A stretch of 64,000 bases of DNA. It comes from Erigeron canadensis (lineage: Eukaryota > Streptophyta > Magnoliopsida > Asterales > Asteraceae). The stretch covers positions 40,319,559 to 40,383,558 of the forward strand of contig NC_057765.1 in NCBI RefSeq assembly GCF_010389155.1, written 5' to 3'. Below are positions 12,354-22,658 of the stretch, piece by piece. The number at the start of each line of letters is the position of its first letter. Within the stretch, counting starts at the first letter, position 1. The notes beneath the pieces are model-generated. The model searched no databases. It had not been told where the DNA came from and saw only the letters and a list, made by a program, of their open reading frames with translations. A program made the translations under genes and the position numbers.

Positions 12354-13350
12354 TCTATAATTGTTGGAGTGTGATTATGTTAAATATAAACTTATGTCCG
12401 AAAATAATTTAAGTTTAATTAGTATATTGATGTAATATATTAATTAATATAATCACGAATTGATTAATTTAAATATATTAAAGGGTCAATAGTATTTAAA
12501 TTAATTAAAAGGAGGTGTTTAAGTGTAATTAGAAATCAGTGGAAGTTTCCTAATCCTAATATGATAAAGCCGAAATTTCTAAGGTTTGGAAAGTCTTCGA
12601 AGTTGCTTGCTCGTCAAGTCTAAAGCCCTAACTAATTAGCCTATATATAGAGGGCTAATTCTAAGGATTTTTACATACAATTACACACAAGCAAAACTCT
12701 TTTCCTCTCTCTTTCGGTCAAACCAAACTAAATCTCAAAAGGGATTTTGTTTGTTGGTGCTGTTCGAAATACAACATGGAACAACATATATATAATAATT
12801 AATGTCTACATTAATTATGGTTTTAGTGTAGTCGACTACATATGTTCTTGGTTCATGGAATTTCAAACTAAGAGAATTAACAAAGGAGTTTGTTGGATCG
12901 TGATTCGGGTACTAACATATGGTATAAGGGTGCTTAGCGTGCGATTATAGAAGGGTTTTGCTTTAAACCCTAATTCATCATAATAATAATATTATTTATA
13001 AGTTGATTGCATATACGTTTTTTTTTGCATACTCGTGAATTGTTATATGTTTATGTGCTCATATTCTAACAATAATTTCTTATAAAGCAAATCACTCTTC
13101 CCCATCTTTAAACTTTCGGCCTTTGAAATACCTAAATTACTATTCTCATTTATTCATTAATTTAAACATTTTCACCTAATATAATTATAATACCCTTAGT
13201 AAAATTAATTATTTTTACATTTCCTACATTAAATCAATTTATCTTTACATTAATAACCACATTGCTACCTCGTTGTCACCGCAACTGATGCCACCCGTCT
13301 TCACCACCGCTACCTAGCGTTATCGTCGCATTATTCGGGGAACATATTAA
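12354..13350 (+). mobile_element. Helitron split by a solo LTR
   Basis: The 5' end A|TCTATAAT (12353-12361) is separated by an inserted LTR from its continuation TTCTTATAAAGCAAATCACT (13077 onward). Its body (TTACATTAATAACCACATTG and CACCACCGCTACC) matches the Helitron at 23891-24587. The 3' end is eroded: a GC-containing hairpin region near 13325-13340 has lost a clear CTRR terminus. Confidence 0.55.
12362..13071 (+). mobile_element. Solo LTR, Copia-like
   Basis: It starts TGTTGGAGTGTG, ends CTAACA, and is flanked by a perfect 5-bp duplication ATAAT (12357-12361 and 13072-13076). An internal TATA (CTATATATAGAGGGC) precedes a leader-like stretch. At about 12918 the string TATGGTATAAGGGTGC resembles a degenerate primer-binding site, so a collapsed short element is an alternative to a simple solo LTR. 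No gag or pol. Confidence 0.75.
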
Positions 13351-13489
13351 GCTTTTATATAAGAATAACATTTATCACCTCACTATAAAGCTTTATTAAT
13401 AGCCTAATGGCATTAATTATTAAGGGAAAAAAATGTTTTATATAGTAATTAAGATGATTGAAATTCTTCTTAAAACAATTATTAATTTA

Positions 13490-13521
<32 letters not shown>

Positions 13522-14283
13522 TATACCATGTTATTCATAGTCCTAATAAATTTGATGATAAAAAATAAATCAATAGTGAAAGGAAGTTAAACACTTAAAC
13601 CTTTAATAAACTGGGGGCATTATTTTATTTTTCATTTACTTTATTAAACATTTAATTTTTAGATGTGAATAGTATATAAAATTCAACCAGAAAATAAATG
13701 AAAAAATTGCATAAACTTATTATTGGAAGGAGTCAAACTCAAGTATTACTTGTGAGTAAAAATCTAAAGTAAAAAATCAATAAAAGTCACCAAATCGTTA
13801 CGTAGTTTATAATTTTTTAATTTGTTTGTTTATAACAGGAACAGGAACAGCGAGCCTACCAGCTGAGCTTTTTCAACGTTTTGTCAAAGAAAATAAAGGA
13901 AAAAGTACTTTAAATTATCAATAAAATAAAACAAATATAAATAAAAATAATAAAGAAAGAAAGAGAGAGATGGAGAGAGAGATTCCCGCCCTCACATACA
14001 AAAATTGCTTTCTGCAGAAGTCAAAGGAGTTTGTTGGTTAAGTAAACGACAATACCATTTGTCAGACATATTCCTCCTCTCACATCTTCTTTAAACTAAT
14101 GTTTTCCTTTCTGTTTAATTAGAGTATTATTTTAGTTAATCTCATTTAGATTTTTTTTTTTTAAAGAAATTAATTAATTGTTTAAAAAATAAAAATCTAA
14201 CTAAAGTTAGATAAACAGTTGGTTTCTTTTTACTTCTAGATCAAGGGATATATGGATTTTAATAATCGTAAACTTTTACAAAT
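13351..14283. other. AT-rich gap with (TTA)n
   Basis: A (TTA)n microsatellite occupies about 13488-13520. The remainder has no supported gene. Confidence 0.5.
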
Positions 14284-14299
14284 AAACTAGAGAGATGTG

Positions 14300-14839
14300 G
14301 AGAGCTTCCATGGATAGGTTACTAACGTTATTGGCTCTGAAAGATAGGAATTGTGTCTATGGAAGCTTGGTTTGCGGTTTATGTCAGGAAGCGGATGAAT
14401 CCATCGAACATATTTTATGCTCTTGCGAGATTGCTATGGATGTGTGGTATAGAATTAGTGTTTGGTGTAAGGTAAATCTCATCTTTATCTTTTCTGTGAA
14501 AGACATATTTGATTTATATATGCATATGGGATTTGGGAAGAAAACAAGGAAGGTATTTAAGGGGGTGGTCTTTGTCACTTGCTGGTCTATTTGGAAGGCA
14601 AGGAATGAGAAGAAGTTCGAAGGCAAAGAGATCAAGGTGGAGAAGATTATTCACGAGATCAAGGCCTTGAGTTTTTTGTGACTCAAGAATCGGTCGAGTC
14701 TAAGTTCCCCTAGTTGGCAAGAATGGACATCTTTCAATGTAAATTTGTAATCCTTATAATATACTTGTAAAAGAGTTGGCCACTCCACAGTTTGTGGGTA
14801 TTTAGCGATTTATGAATAAAATTTAACTTTAAAAAAAAA
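14300..14839 (+). mobile_element. 5'-truncated LINE (zf-RVT end) with target duplication
   Basis: The plus-strand frame 14295-14681 encodes the C-terminal zinc-binding segment typical of plant LINE reverse transcriptases (CGLCQEADESIEHILCSC, then VFVTCWSIWKARNEKKFEG). A 3' UTR and poly-A (14831-14839) follow. The 13-bp CTAGAGAGATGTG occurs immediately before the element (14287-14299) and right after the poly-A (14840-14852), a perfect target-site duplication. The ATG that opens the frame lies in the duplicated host sequence. Insertion was 5'-truncated, as is usual for LINEs. Confidence 0.88.
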
Positions 14840-15041
14840 CTAGAGAGATGTGATTTTGTTTGTCTTATGTCATATTAGAGTTCAACCAATCATATACTCG
14901 TACTTAAAACTTTATTTATAAGTTATATTTAGAATTACTTTCATAAAATAACAATTAATTTTACATGAATTTAAAAGATTGAGTGAATTTGATAGGGTGC
15001 CACCCTTAAATACGGATATACCGTAATATCGGAGTGTTATA

Positions 15042-15295
15042 CTCCATCTGTCCCATTTTAATTGTCCACTGTTGACTTTTAAAATCTTTTTGCTTCAACT
15101 TTGACCATAAATATTTTTGTTTGTATTATATAATACTTGATTAAAGTTATATCATTGAAAAGTTCGTTTAAAATCAAATTTATTTATATATTTGTATCAA
15201 GTGTTATAGAATATAAACAAATATATTTGCGGTCAAAGTTGTGACAAAAAGACTTTGAAAGTCAACAATAGACAATTAAAATGAGACGGAGGGAG
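15042..15295. repeat. Stowaway MITE
   Basis: Ends are the classic CTCCATCTGTCCCATTTTAA and, reverse-complemented, CTCCCTCCGTCTCATTTTAA. TA flanks both sides (15040-15041, 15296-15297). The size of 254 bp and TA duplication fit Tc1/mariner-derived Stowaway. Confidence 0.9.
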
Positions 15296-15791
15296 TATAT
15301 CGTTACTCGTCTGACCATTAAAAACCTATTTTGTCATAAAATGAAACCTTATTTATAGATAAAGTTTTATTTTAAGAGATTTATTTTCAATTTTTATTTT
15401 TTATCAGTTTCATAAACTTTTTATATGTGTAAACATGGTCTTCTATTAATTTTTGTTAATGACAAACGGAAAATGGTATTTTATTTTGAATTGTTACGAG
15501 TATTATATTTGATTTTTAAGAAATATAAAATCATATAATATTTGATGTTAGTTTATGCAAAAAAAAAAAAAAAAAACTACTAGTTTTATTACTTATAAAT
15601 TAACAGGTTTGAGACTTAATTTTTGACCATTACAACCCAGAACAAACTTTAACCAATTTTAATTTCAACTAATCACATGATCATTCGTATCAAATTTTCT
15701 TTTTAATTCCAATCATTTAGTTTTAACCGGTCACATCATCATCAATATTAAATTATAATAACACATTTTTATAAATTAAAAAACTATTAAC

Positions 15792-15825
<34 letters not shown>

Positions 15826-15947
15826 GTTATTATTATTATTATTAATAAAATAACATAAGTTACGTAAAGACAATGACTTAACAACATACCTAAATTGAAA
15901 AAAAGCAAAGTACTTATCATAGTAGCCACTCGAAGGTTTTAAGTTTG
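15296..15947. other. AT-rich gap with (ATA)n / (TTA)n inverted tract
   Basis: A (TAA)n run at about 15794-15824 is followed by (TTA)n to 15845, so the microsatellite can fold on itself. An A17 run lies near 15560. No gene. Confidence 0.55.
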
Positions 15948-16100
15948 GGGTTTGCTAAATACAGTTCTTAGGGCTGTATTTAAGGTGTATAGATTATTTG
16001 TACATTTATCATGAAAATTAGGGGCAGACTTTTAATATGGAAGATATAAGTTTTTTTATACACGTTAAATACAGCTTAAAGGCTGTATTTAGTATTTTAC
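15948..16100. repeat. Short MITE, GGTTTTGCTAAA family, copy 1
   Basis: Ends are inverted copies of TGCTAAATACAG and the interior reads GGTGTATAGATTATTTGTACA. A diverged sister copy lies at 18302-18456 with the same order of words (TTGTACA, TTATCAT, TTTAATATGGAA). Confidence 0.65.
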
Positions 16101-16276
16101 AAAAGATATTTTACAAGAAAATTAGAACACCTAAATGGTGATTTCTTACCGAGTGTTATTTATTTATTTCCTTTTTATTTAGCAATGAATACTAAATGAA
16201 ATTAGGAATATTTATCTCGTGAGGTTGAATTTAAGACAAAAAATCTCTCACGAGAATATTAACACCTACATTGTGA

Positions 16277-17139
16277 GAGTTTTTTTCAAAATTAGTGTAA
16301 TGGGAAAAGTTATTTACCATATTAGTATAGTTTCAAAAATATTTACCATTATGGGTTGTAACATATTTTAACATGATTTTTATTAAAAAGATTTACAATA
16401 AATAGATAGAAAATCTTTTGTACTATTACATGATAAGGATTAATCGATTATGGCTTATTTTATTATACCATCATCTCAAGATTAAATATTACATGTTGAT
16501 GCAAGCTTTTATAAATCTTGAAATGGTGATCAGATTTTAAGAAGTTGGAAGCAAATCCTTTTTAAGTATGAAAAATTCAAGTTATATAGAATGAGGAAAA
16601 ATGAAGATAATATGGGTGAAACTTAAATGTGTTCAAGTTGAATGTCTATCTATTGATATCACAAAAGTTTGTTTTTTTTTAAAAAAGTACTACCTGTTAT
16701 CTCTTGTAAATAGTTTTATATATATAAAACATTTATTATTAAAGAACCTGATAATATCAAATAGCTTCATTGACTGATGATATAATTAAAAGACCACAAT
16801 CTTGTTAAAAGTTAAAAGCTGATGATATAATTAAAAAGCTTGAATTTACTTACAACTTTTTGACCAAGTGTTATAGATTTGTTAAAAGCTTAAGGTTATG
16901 CCCATATAATCAGAATAGATTTGTTTGGTTGAAGGTTTTGGTTAAGCGTATAAAAGTCAAATTTAAGGGGATGAAGATAATTTAGGTGAAATCAAATAGG
17001 TAGATATATATGATATAGGTACTGTATTGTAATTTAGATGGATGATAATTTGGGTGGAATAAGTTCAAAAAAATTTTAAAAAAATTATACTAATTTGGTA
17101 AATAATTTTTCCCACTGCACTAATTTGGAAAAAAAACTC
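16277..17139. mobile_element. Non-autonomous long-TIR transposon (Mutator- or hAT-like)
   Basis: Terminal inverted repeats of about 70 bp: left GAGTTTTTTTCAAAATTAGT, right reverse complement GAGTTTTTTTTCCAAATTAG, both continuing into GTAATGGGAAAAGTTATTTACC-like sequence. The 10-bp TACATTGTGA is present on both sides (16267-16276 and 17140-17149). If the TIR is read as AGAG the duplication is 8 bp (hAT); if GAG, 10 bp (Mutator). The interior has no transposase. Confidence 0.75.
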
Positions 17140-17439
17140 TACATTGTGATTTCTAACCGAGTGTTTTATTTACTTAGTGCAATTATATATTCACCATATT
17201 TTATAGTTTCAGACTCAAACAACTTATAACTCGTATTATTTTCTTTTACAGCTAATAGTACTTGAACACGATATAATACCCTTACAATAGGCATATATAT
17301 TTTCAAGTTACATCAAATAATACCTCCTGACCCCTAAATTTTACAAGATACATATCATAAATCCTCTTTACGTGAGAGCAACAACACTCATAATGGATAC
17401 AATTGCAGCATATATATACTAAGTCATATTAAAAAAATA

Positions 17440-17890
17440 CAACATTCTTCCTTTTTCTCTGGCCACCTTCTTCTCCGGCGACCGCCACACCTGCTCCTTC
17501 TTCTCCGGCGAACAATCACCGCCACCACCTCCGACGACTTTCCGGCGAGAATCAGGTTCGTTTTCGGGTGGATACGATACGGGTCAGTGGCCCTTATCCG
17601 TTCTAAACTGACCGTCAAGGGACGCATATGGAAATCGTATGGATTTGATGGGCGGTGATCCAAGAGATGTGACGGTTTGCTACGGTACGGGCGAAGCCCT
17701 TGCTGCTGGCGCCGACGCCGTGGTTGGGGTGGTCAGAGATGATGGTGGCTGTCTTGCCGGAGAAGAAGAAGGTAGTGGCTGGCGGCGATAGTTTCGTCGG
17801 AAAAGAAGCAGGTTGCTGGCTGGAGAAGGAGGAAGGAGGAAGAATGCTTGATCTGGTCCGTCCAAAGCTTTGATCCAATGGCTATGGAGT
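17440..17890. other. GC-rich island in an AT-rich desert
   Basis: About 450 bp of clearly higher GC with repeated TCCGGCGA words (17472, 17501, 17540). Overlapping minus-strand frames exist (for example 17615-17878), but they are low-complexity and match no family I know. The same word occurs in the foldback element at 1109-1637, so a transposon origin is more likely than a gene. Confidence 0.4.
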
Positions 17891-18301
17891 GTATTTTTGT
17901 ACATTTTTTCTTCCATGTGTACTCAAATTAACTTTCCTATATATATGTGTGTGTGCGCGTACACACGCTGCTAAACCACTCCTCTTTATTGAGTATACAA
18001 AGTTAGATGGATGCTAATGGCAATGTATTCAACTATTCATAGATCGATAAGCAATTATGATAGTATGACCATGTCTTAGATGCATATTGTTTTGTCTTGA
18101 CAATTGAATGCAACCTTAGCTACACGTAAGTCTTTCATTTGCAAGATGAAATTACAACGATAAGTGAAGCAAAATAAGTAAATTTGGATTTACACATTTG
18201 TCCACTATATAGGTGTTTGGTATTACGTTTAAAAATGATATTCTGATTATTATATTTGTAAAACACAAATAATTAAAAAAACTATTTGGTTTAAAAAATA
18301 A

Positions 18302-18456
18302 GGGTTTTGCTAAACAAAGCCCTAAGGGCTTTCGTTAAGGTGCATTAATTAGTTGTACACTTATCATAAAATTCAGGAGACGACATTTAATATGGAAATG
18401 TACAATCTTTTTATGCACGTTAAGTGAACCCCTAAGGACTTCCTTTAGCATTTCCA
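18302..18456. repeat. Short MITE, GGTTTTGCTAAA family, copy 2
   Basis: Diverged relative of 15948-16100. It begins GGGTTTTGCTAAACAAAGCC, and the inverted CCTAAGGACTTCCTTTAGCA closes the right end. Confidence 0.6.
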
Positions 18457-18789
18457 AAAAATAATTATATGCGTTTTGAAAGAAGTAATATGTACATGAT
18501 TTTGAAAAAACAGGTGGAGACATGTTTTTTCAAAACGCAAAATCTATTTAAAAAATTCAACCCAAACACCCCTTATATAAAACTTGAGCCTACGATATTT
18601 TGTCATTACAACAGCAATAATCATGTTGATGACTTCAATCTGTATACATGAAGTCAAGGGAGCAAGTTGGAAAATTTCATATCAGATCCTTTTTGATATA
18701 TAAAAAAGGTTATTGATTGTAAAAGGTTTATTGATACCAAAATAAGAGAATATATTCCTCGTTTACCAATTTAATCATGAAAAGCGCTT

Positions 18790-18960
18790 TTTATTCCTGC
18801 CTAAACTCAACCGTAATCTTTTCATTTTAATAAATTCGTTTGATATTGAGAAACCTTTCTCTTTCTCGTTGGGAAATTTATTCCTGCCTAAACTCAACCG
18901 CAATCTTTTCATTTTAATAAATTCGTTTGATATTGAGAAACCTTTCTCTTTCTCGTTGGG
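18790..18960. repeat. 87-bp tandem duplication
   Basis: TTCCTGCCTAAACTCAACCG begins at 18794 and again at 18881, each followed by the same AAACCTTTCTCTTTCTCGTT. A third, partial copy (TTTCTCGTTTGATATTGATA) resumes after the MITE at 18958-19089, so that MITE interrupted a longer array. Confidence 0.85.
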
Positions 18961-19089
18961 AAATGATCCCTACACAACATCTTTTAACCATACACAACAC
19001 TGTATGCATTAAGCAGTTGTACAGTATAATCATATGATGCATATTTATGTTGTATATGAGTAAAAGGTGTTGTGTAAAGATCATTTCCC
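18958..19089. repeat. ACAAC-family MITE, copy 2
   Basis: Inverted termini of about 28 bp (GGGAAATGATCCCTACACAA on the left; GGGAAATGATCTTTACACAA as the reverse complement of the right). The core is CAGTTGTACAGT. The 132-bp unit is inserted in the 87-bp tandem array. Confidence 0.75.
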
Positions 19090-22000
19090 TTTCTCGTTTG
19101 ATATTGATAATTGAGAACCCTTTCTCTTTCTATATTTCCTTCTTTTTTTTAAAAAAAAAAAAAAAAATAATAATAGTAAAACCATAGCTTATAACCTATT
19201 GTTTGATAGATTATTATTCAAATCATCAAAACCTATGATTAAAAGTTATTTGTTTTTCGAAAATATGCACTTAATATCTTAGGAAAACTTATAATTAAAC
19301 CATGTAAAGATTGTACTCCCCTTGTAAGTATTGTGAAGAGGAAAATTTATCAGTCTCATGCTTCTATAAAGTCTTTTAAAGACTCCACCTATCGTGATCC
19401 AAAGCGCTGCCTATACGATATATATTACTGCTTATCTATAGTCTTCCATTCCACGGTCTCTTTCCTCTAGGCTAGAGAATATCTTCTTTCTAGATGTATT
19501 TCTTACGTACTCCCCTTGTAATCTAGCTACTTACTAGTCTTATTCATACCAATGGAAATCTAAATTGAATGTTAAAAAAAAAATAAAAATGTAAAGATAC
19601 ATATGTTGTTAATTATACATAGCAATTAAACCATATGTAAAGCTATGGATTCAATTTATAATATTTTGGATTAAAGAGAAAATACAACATTATCTAAAAA
19701 TGTAACAGTAAAGATAGGAGTACTAAATTTGGAGTCATCAGCGGAGCCAAACAATGATCCATCACTTTCTAACTCCACATCTCTTTGATTACCAAAAGGG
19801 TTTCATTTGCCCTATAACATAAGTTGAAACTAAATATAAAGGGGCCATGAATAGGACCTTTGATGTGTATCTTTTTTTCTATGGGTGGTTTTATATGAAA
19901 ACACTAATATGATTGGGGAAATGATCCGCAATGTAGATTTGTGAAGAAAAAAGAATTGATTTTTCCTCTGAAGTTAATTTAATATACAGACTAAGCCTCA
20001 TATATGTGAGAAGGCCAATACCCAAACTTAGGTACTACCACAATACCGATCATATGTCCTTATATACACTTAAAAGAACCCAGGGTAGAAAACGAAAAAA
20101 GAAAGTTGCTACTAGTAGGATAAATATTAACCCCTATGATTATATGCTAAAATTATGATGGACAAACAATGAATAGAACAAAGAAAATGAAATGTTTTAG
20201 TAAATGTACAATTACAAGTTGGAGTACCGTTAAAAAAAAAAAAAAACAATTACAAGTTAGAGTGTCATTCAAGATACAATCTATTAGAATAAAATATAAA
20301 TTATCCAATAATAAGAGTATTCCACAATTATCTATAACAAATTAAAGTTTAATGCAAACATAGCTAATTTTCAATAAGTCCAAATTTATTTATTTTTTGC
20401 TCCATTTCTTAAAAACATGAAATCTTAAATGACAAAGAATATTTGGTTTATACACAGTTGTATTATCTATATAGGGGTTGAATATTGTAAAATAAATATT
20501 AAAGTAAAACAAGTAAGATAAGGTCGTGATCATTTGAACATGAAGACTCACGAAGCACAAGTGTGTGTATATATATATATATAGATTCACGATGATTTTC
20601 ATGATGCATAATGATTTTCAGTGAAAAAAACTTATTGTTTAATTTGTTTTATTTTAACTAGAACCTAACCTATATATTTTACTAAAACTTTTAAAGTTGT
20701 ACATGTAAGGTACAATTGACTAAATTATTATGAAAAATATGATAGGAAAACAAATGAACTAAAATAAAAGAACCAATTCTAAAGGCAATGATGATGAAAA
20801 CTTAAGACAGCCGAATTGCCCAGAACTATCAGACGAAAGACTTGCTATGTATGACATAACTTGCGAGTTGCGATATGTTGAGGTACGTGACTAAGGATCG
20901 AGTGGGCCCAAGGTTTCAACTTTGATATACATAACTTGTAATATGTTGATATTTTTTTAAAAAGATTACTACTAACACCAATTATTCGAATTAACACGAT
21001 TTTTTTTCTTTCTAGTCTTATACCAAAGAAAACCCAGAGGACTTAATGCTATGCAAGATCATCTCCACATCAACATTACTATTCCGGAACCTCCGTTTGT
21101 ATCTAGTCTTTCGTAAGCATCAACATGTACCATAATAATTCCTTAAAGTGCCTTTCTTTCCCAACCCCCCCCCCCCCCCCCCCCCCCCCCTTTTTTTTTT
21201 CTTTTTCCTTTTCTAACCACTATGAAAGTTAAGGGAATTCAACTGTGAATGACAAAACTTGTACTCATGCTGATGCTCTATACATCTTTTTTTTTTCCCC
21301 TCAAATATCTTGAGAGTCATTCTTGTGCATGCAATTGAACAACATAAATGGATGAAATGTGCGAAGTAAGCATTGGTATCTAATTAAGTACAGATGGGGA
21401 TTGAAGCAAAAATATTTAGGTGGGGATGATTGGTTGCTATCGAGAAATAATACGTGGGGGCGTGGGGCAATATGAATAATGCAAGTAGAAATTTCTATGC
21501 ACCGGGCCCTTAAATAATACAAGACCAGTCTTGAAAAAAAGAATGTTGCATTACTTGCATCATCAACATCATCATTCATCAGATTAGAGGTTTGGTTGAG
21601 CAACTGCCAAAGGTCTGGCCATATAATCGAGCCCACGAGCCTTTTTTAAAGGTGAAATGCATTATTGTTTCCAAAAAACTTAGCCCTCTAAGTGACATTA
21701 TTTGGTAGCTGAAATGGAGGATTGGAGAGGTTATAGGGCTGTTTGAGAGAGATATCACAAACCTCAAGTACCCAGGAGTGACATTAAAAAAAAGGTGTAC
21801 AGATGAAGACATTTGTTAAATAGCCAATCGTGTGGCACCAAACCAAATGCCACCCCAAACTATTGAACCAAAACAGATGGACCAATTCAAACCAAATGAA
21901 TCAGCTAAAAACCGTAAGACATTCCCTCATTAATCCGCCACCACAAACCCCTGGCTAATGAGTACAAGCACCAAATCAGATTGCAGGGTCTTCCGACCAA

Positions 22001-22658
22001 AGAGACTTTTAGGAAACTGATACAAACTACATTTATGAATGAGTCAATGTGTATTGTGAATTTTCCTGATAGGTGCACTGGTTCATGAGCTTAGTTAATG
22101 GGGAAACCGGTCAAAAGAATCTACTGGTGTACTGAAACCGAAAAAAGAGCTCAAGACATCTTTTTGGTTTGATTCAAGAAAGATCTAGTTTCATGGTTAT
22201 CATTTATATAAGGTTCGATACTGCACAAAGTTTTGATGCTCTCATATGACAACTTTCAACATGGGTGAATAAAAGATGCAACAAAGTTGTAGGCGGGTTA
22301 CTGAATCATATACTTCTCAGATCTTAAAACCAACATAGATAATGCATTCATCTGATAGGAAAACCATTATTCCCATTAAAAGAAACCAATCGAAAAAGTA
22401 CAATTGATATCACCTACTATGTTTTCAAATATAGTAAAAGCACAATGAAGCTATACTGAGTTACTGACCCGGAGTTGATCTTTGTTTATGGCTGCAAATT
22501 TCTACAGCCATTGAATATAATAGAAGCGTTTCTGATTATTATCATGCCAAGCATGTCATGCAGGTGCTAATCAAGAGTCATCTAAGCCTTTCAAGCAAGG
22601 CAATAATGATGCAGCAACTTCATGAACAAATAGACGTGTGTTGCCTATGATTGATTTT
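19090..22658. other. 3.5-kb intergenic region
   Basis: No supported gene. A run of 26 C followed by 10 T lies at 21165-21200. Minus-strand frames at 21301-21812 match no family I recognise. The final part, up to 22658, probably contains the 3' UTR of the SGPP gene. Confidence 0.4.

Noticed and set aside
17424..17916. Overlapping minus-strand frames in the GC-rich island
   Set aside because: Pro/Ser/Ala-rich translations in several frames at once reflect composition; no splice partners or motifs.
21301..21812. Minus-strand frames of 111 and 77 codons
   Set aside because: No recognisable motif, no splice structure, and they overlap in different frames.
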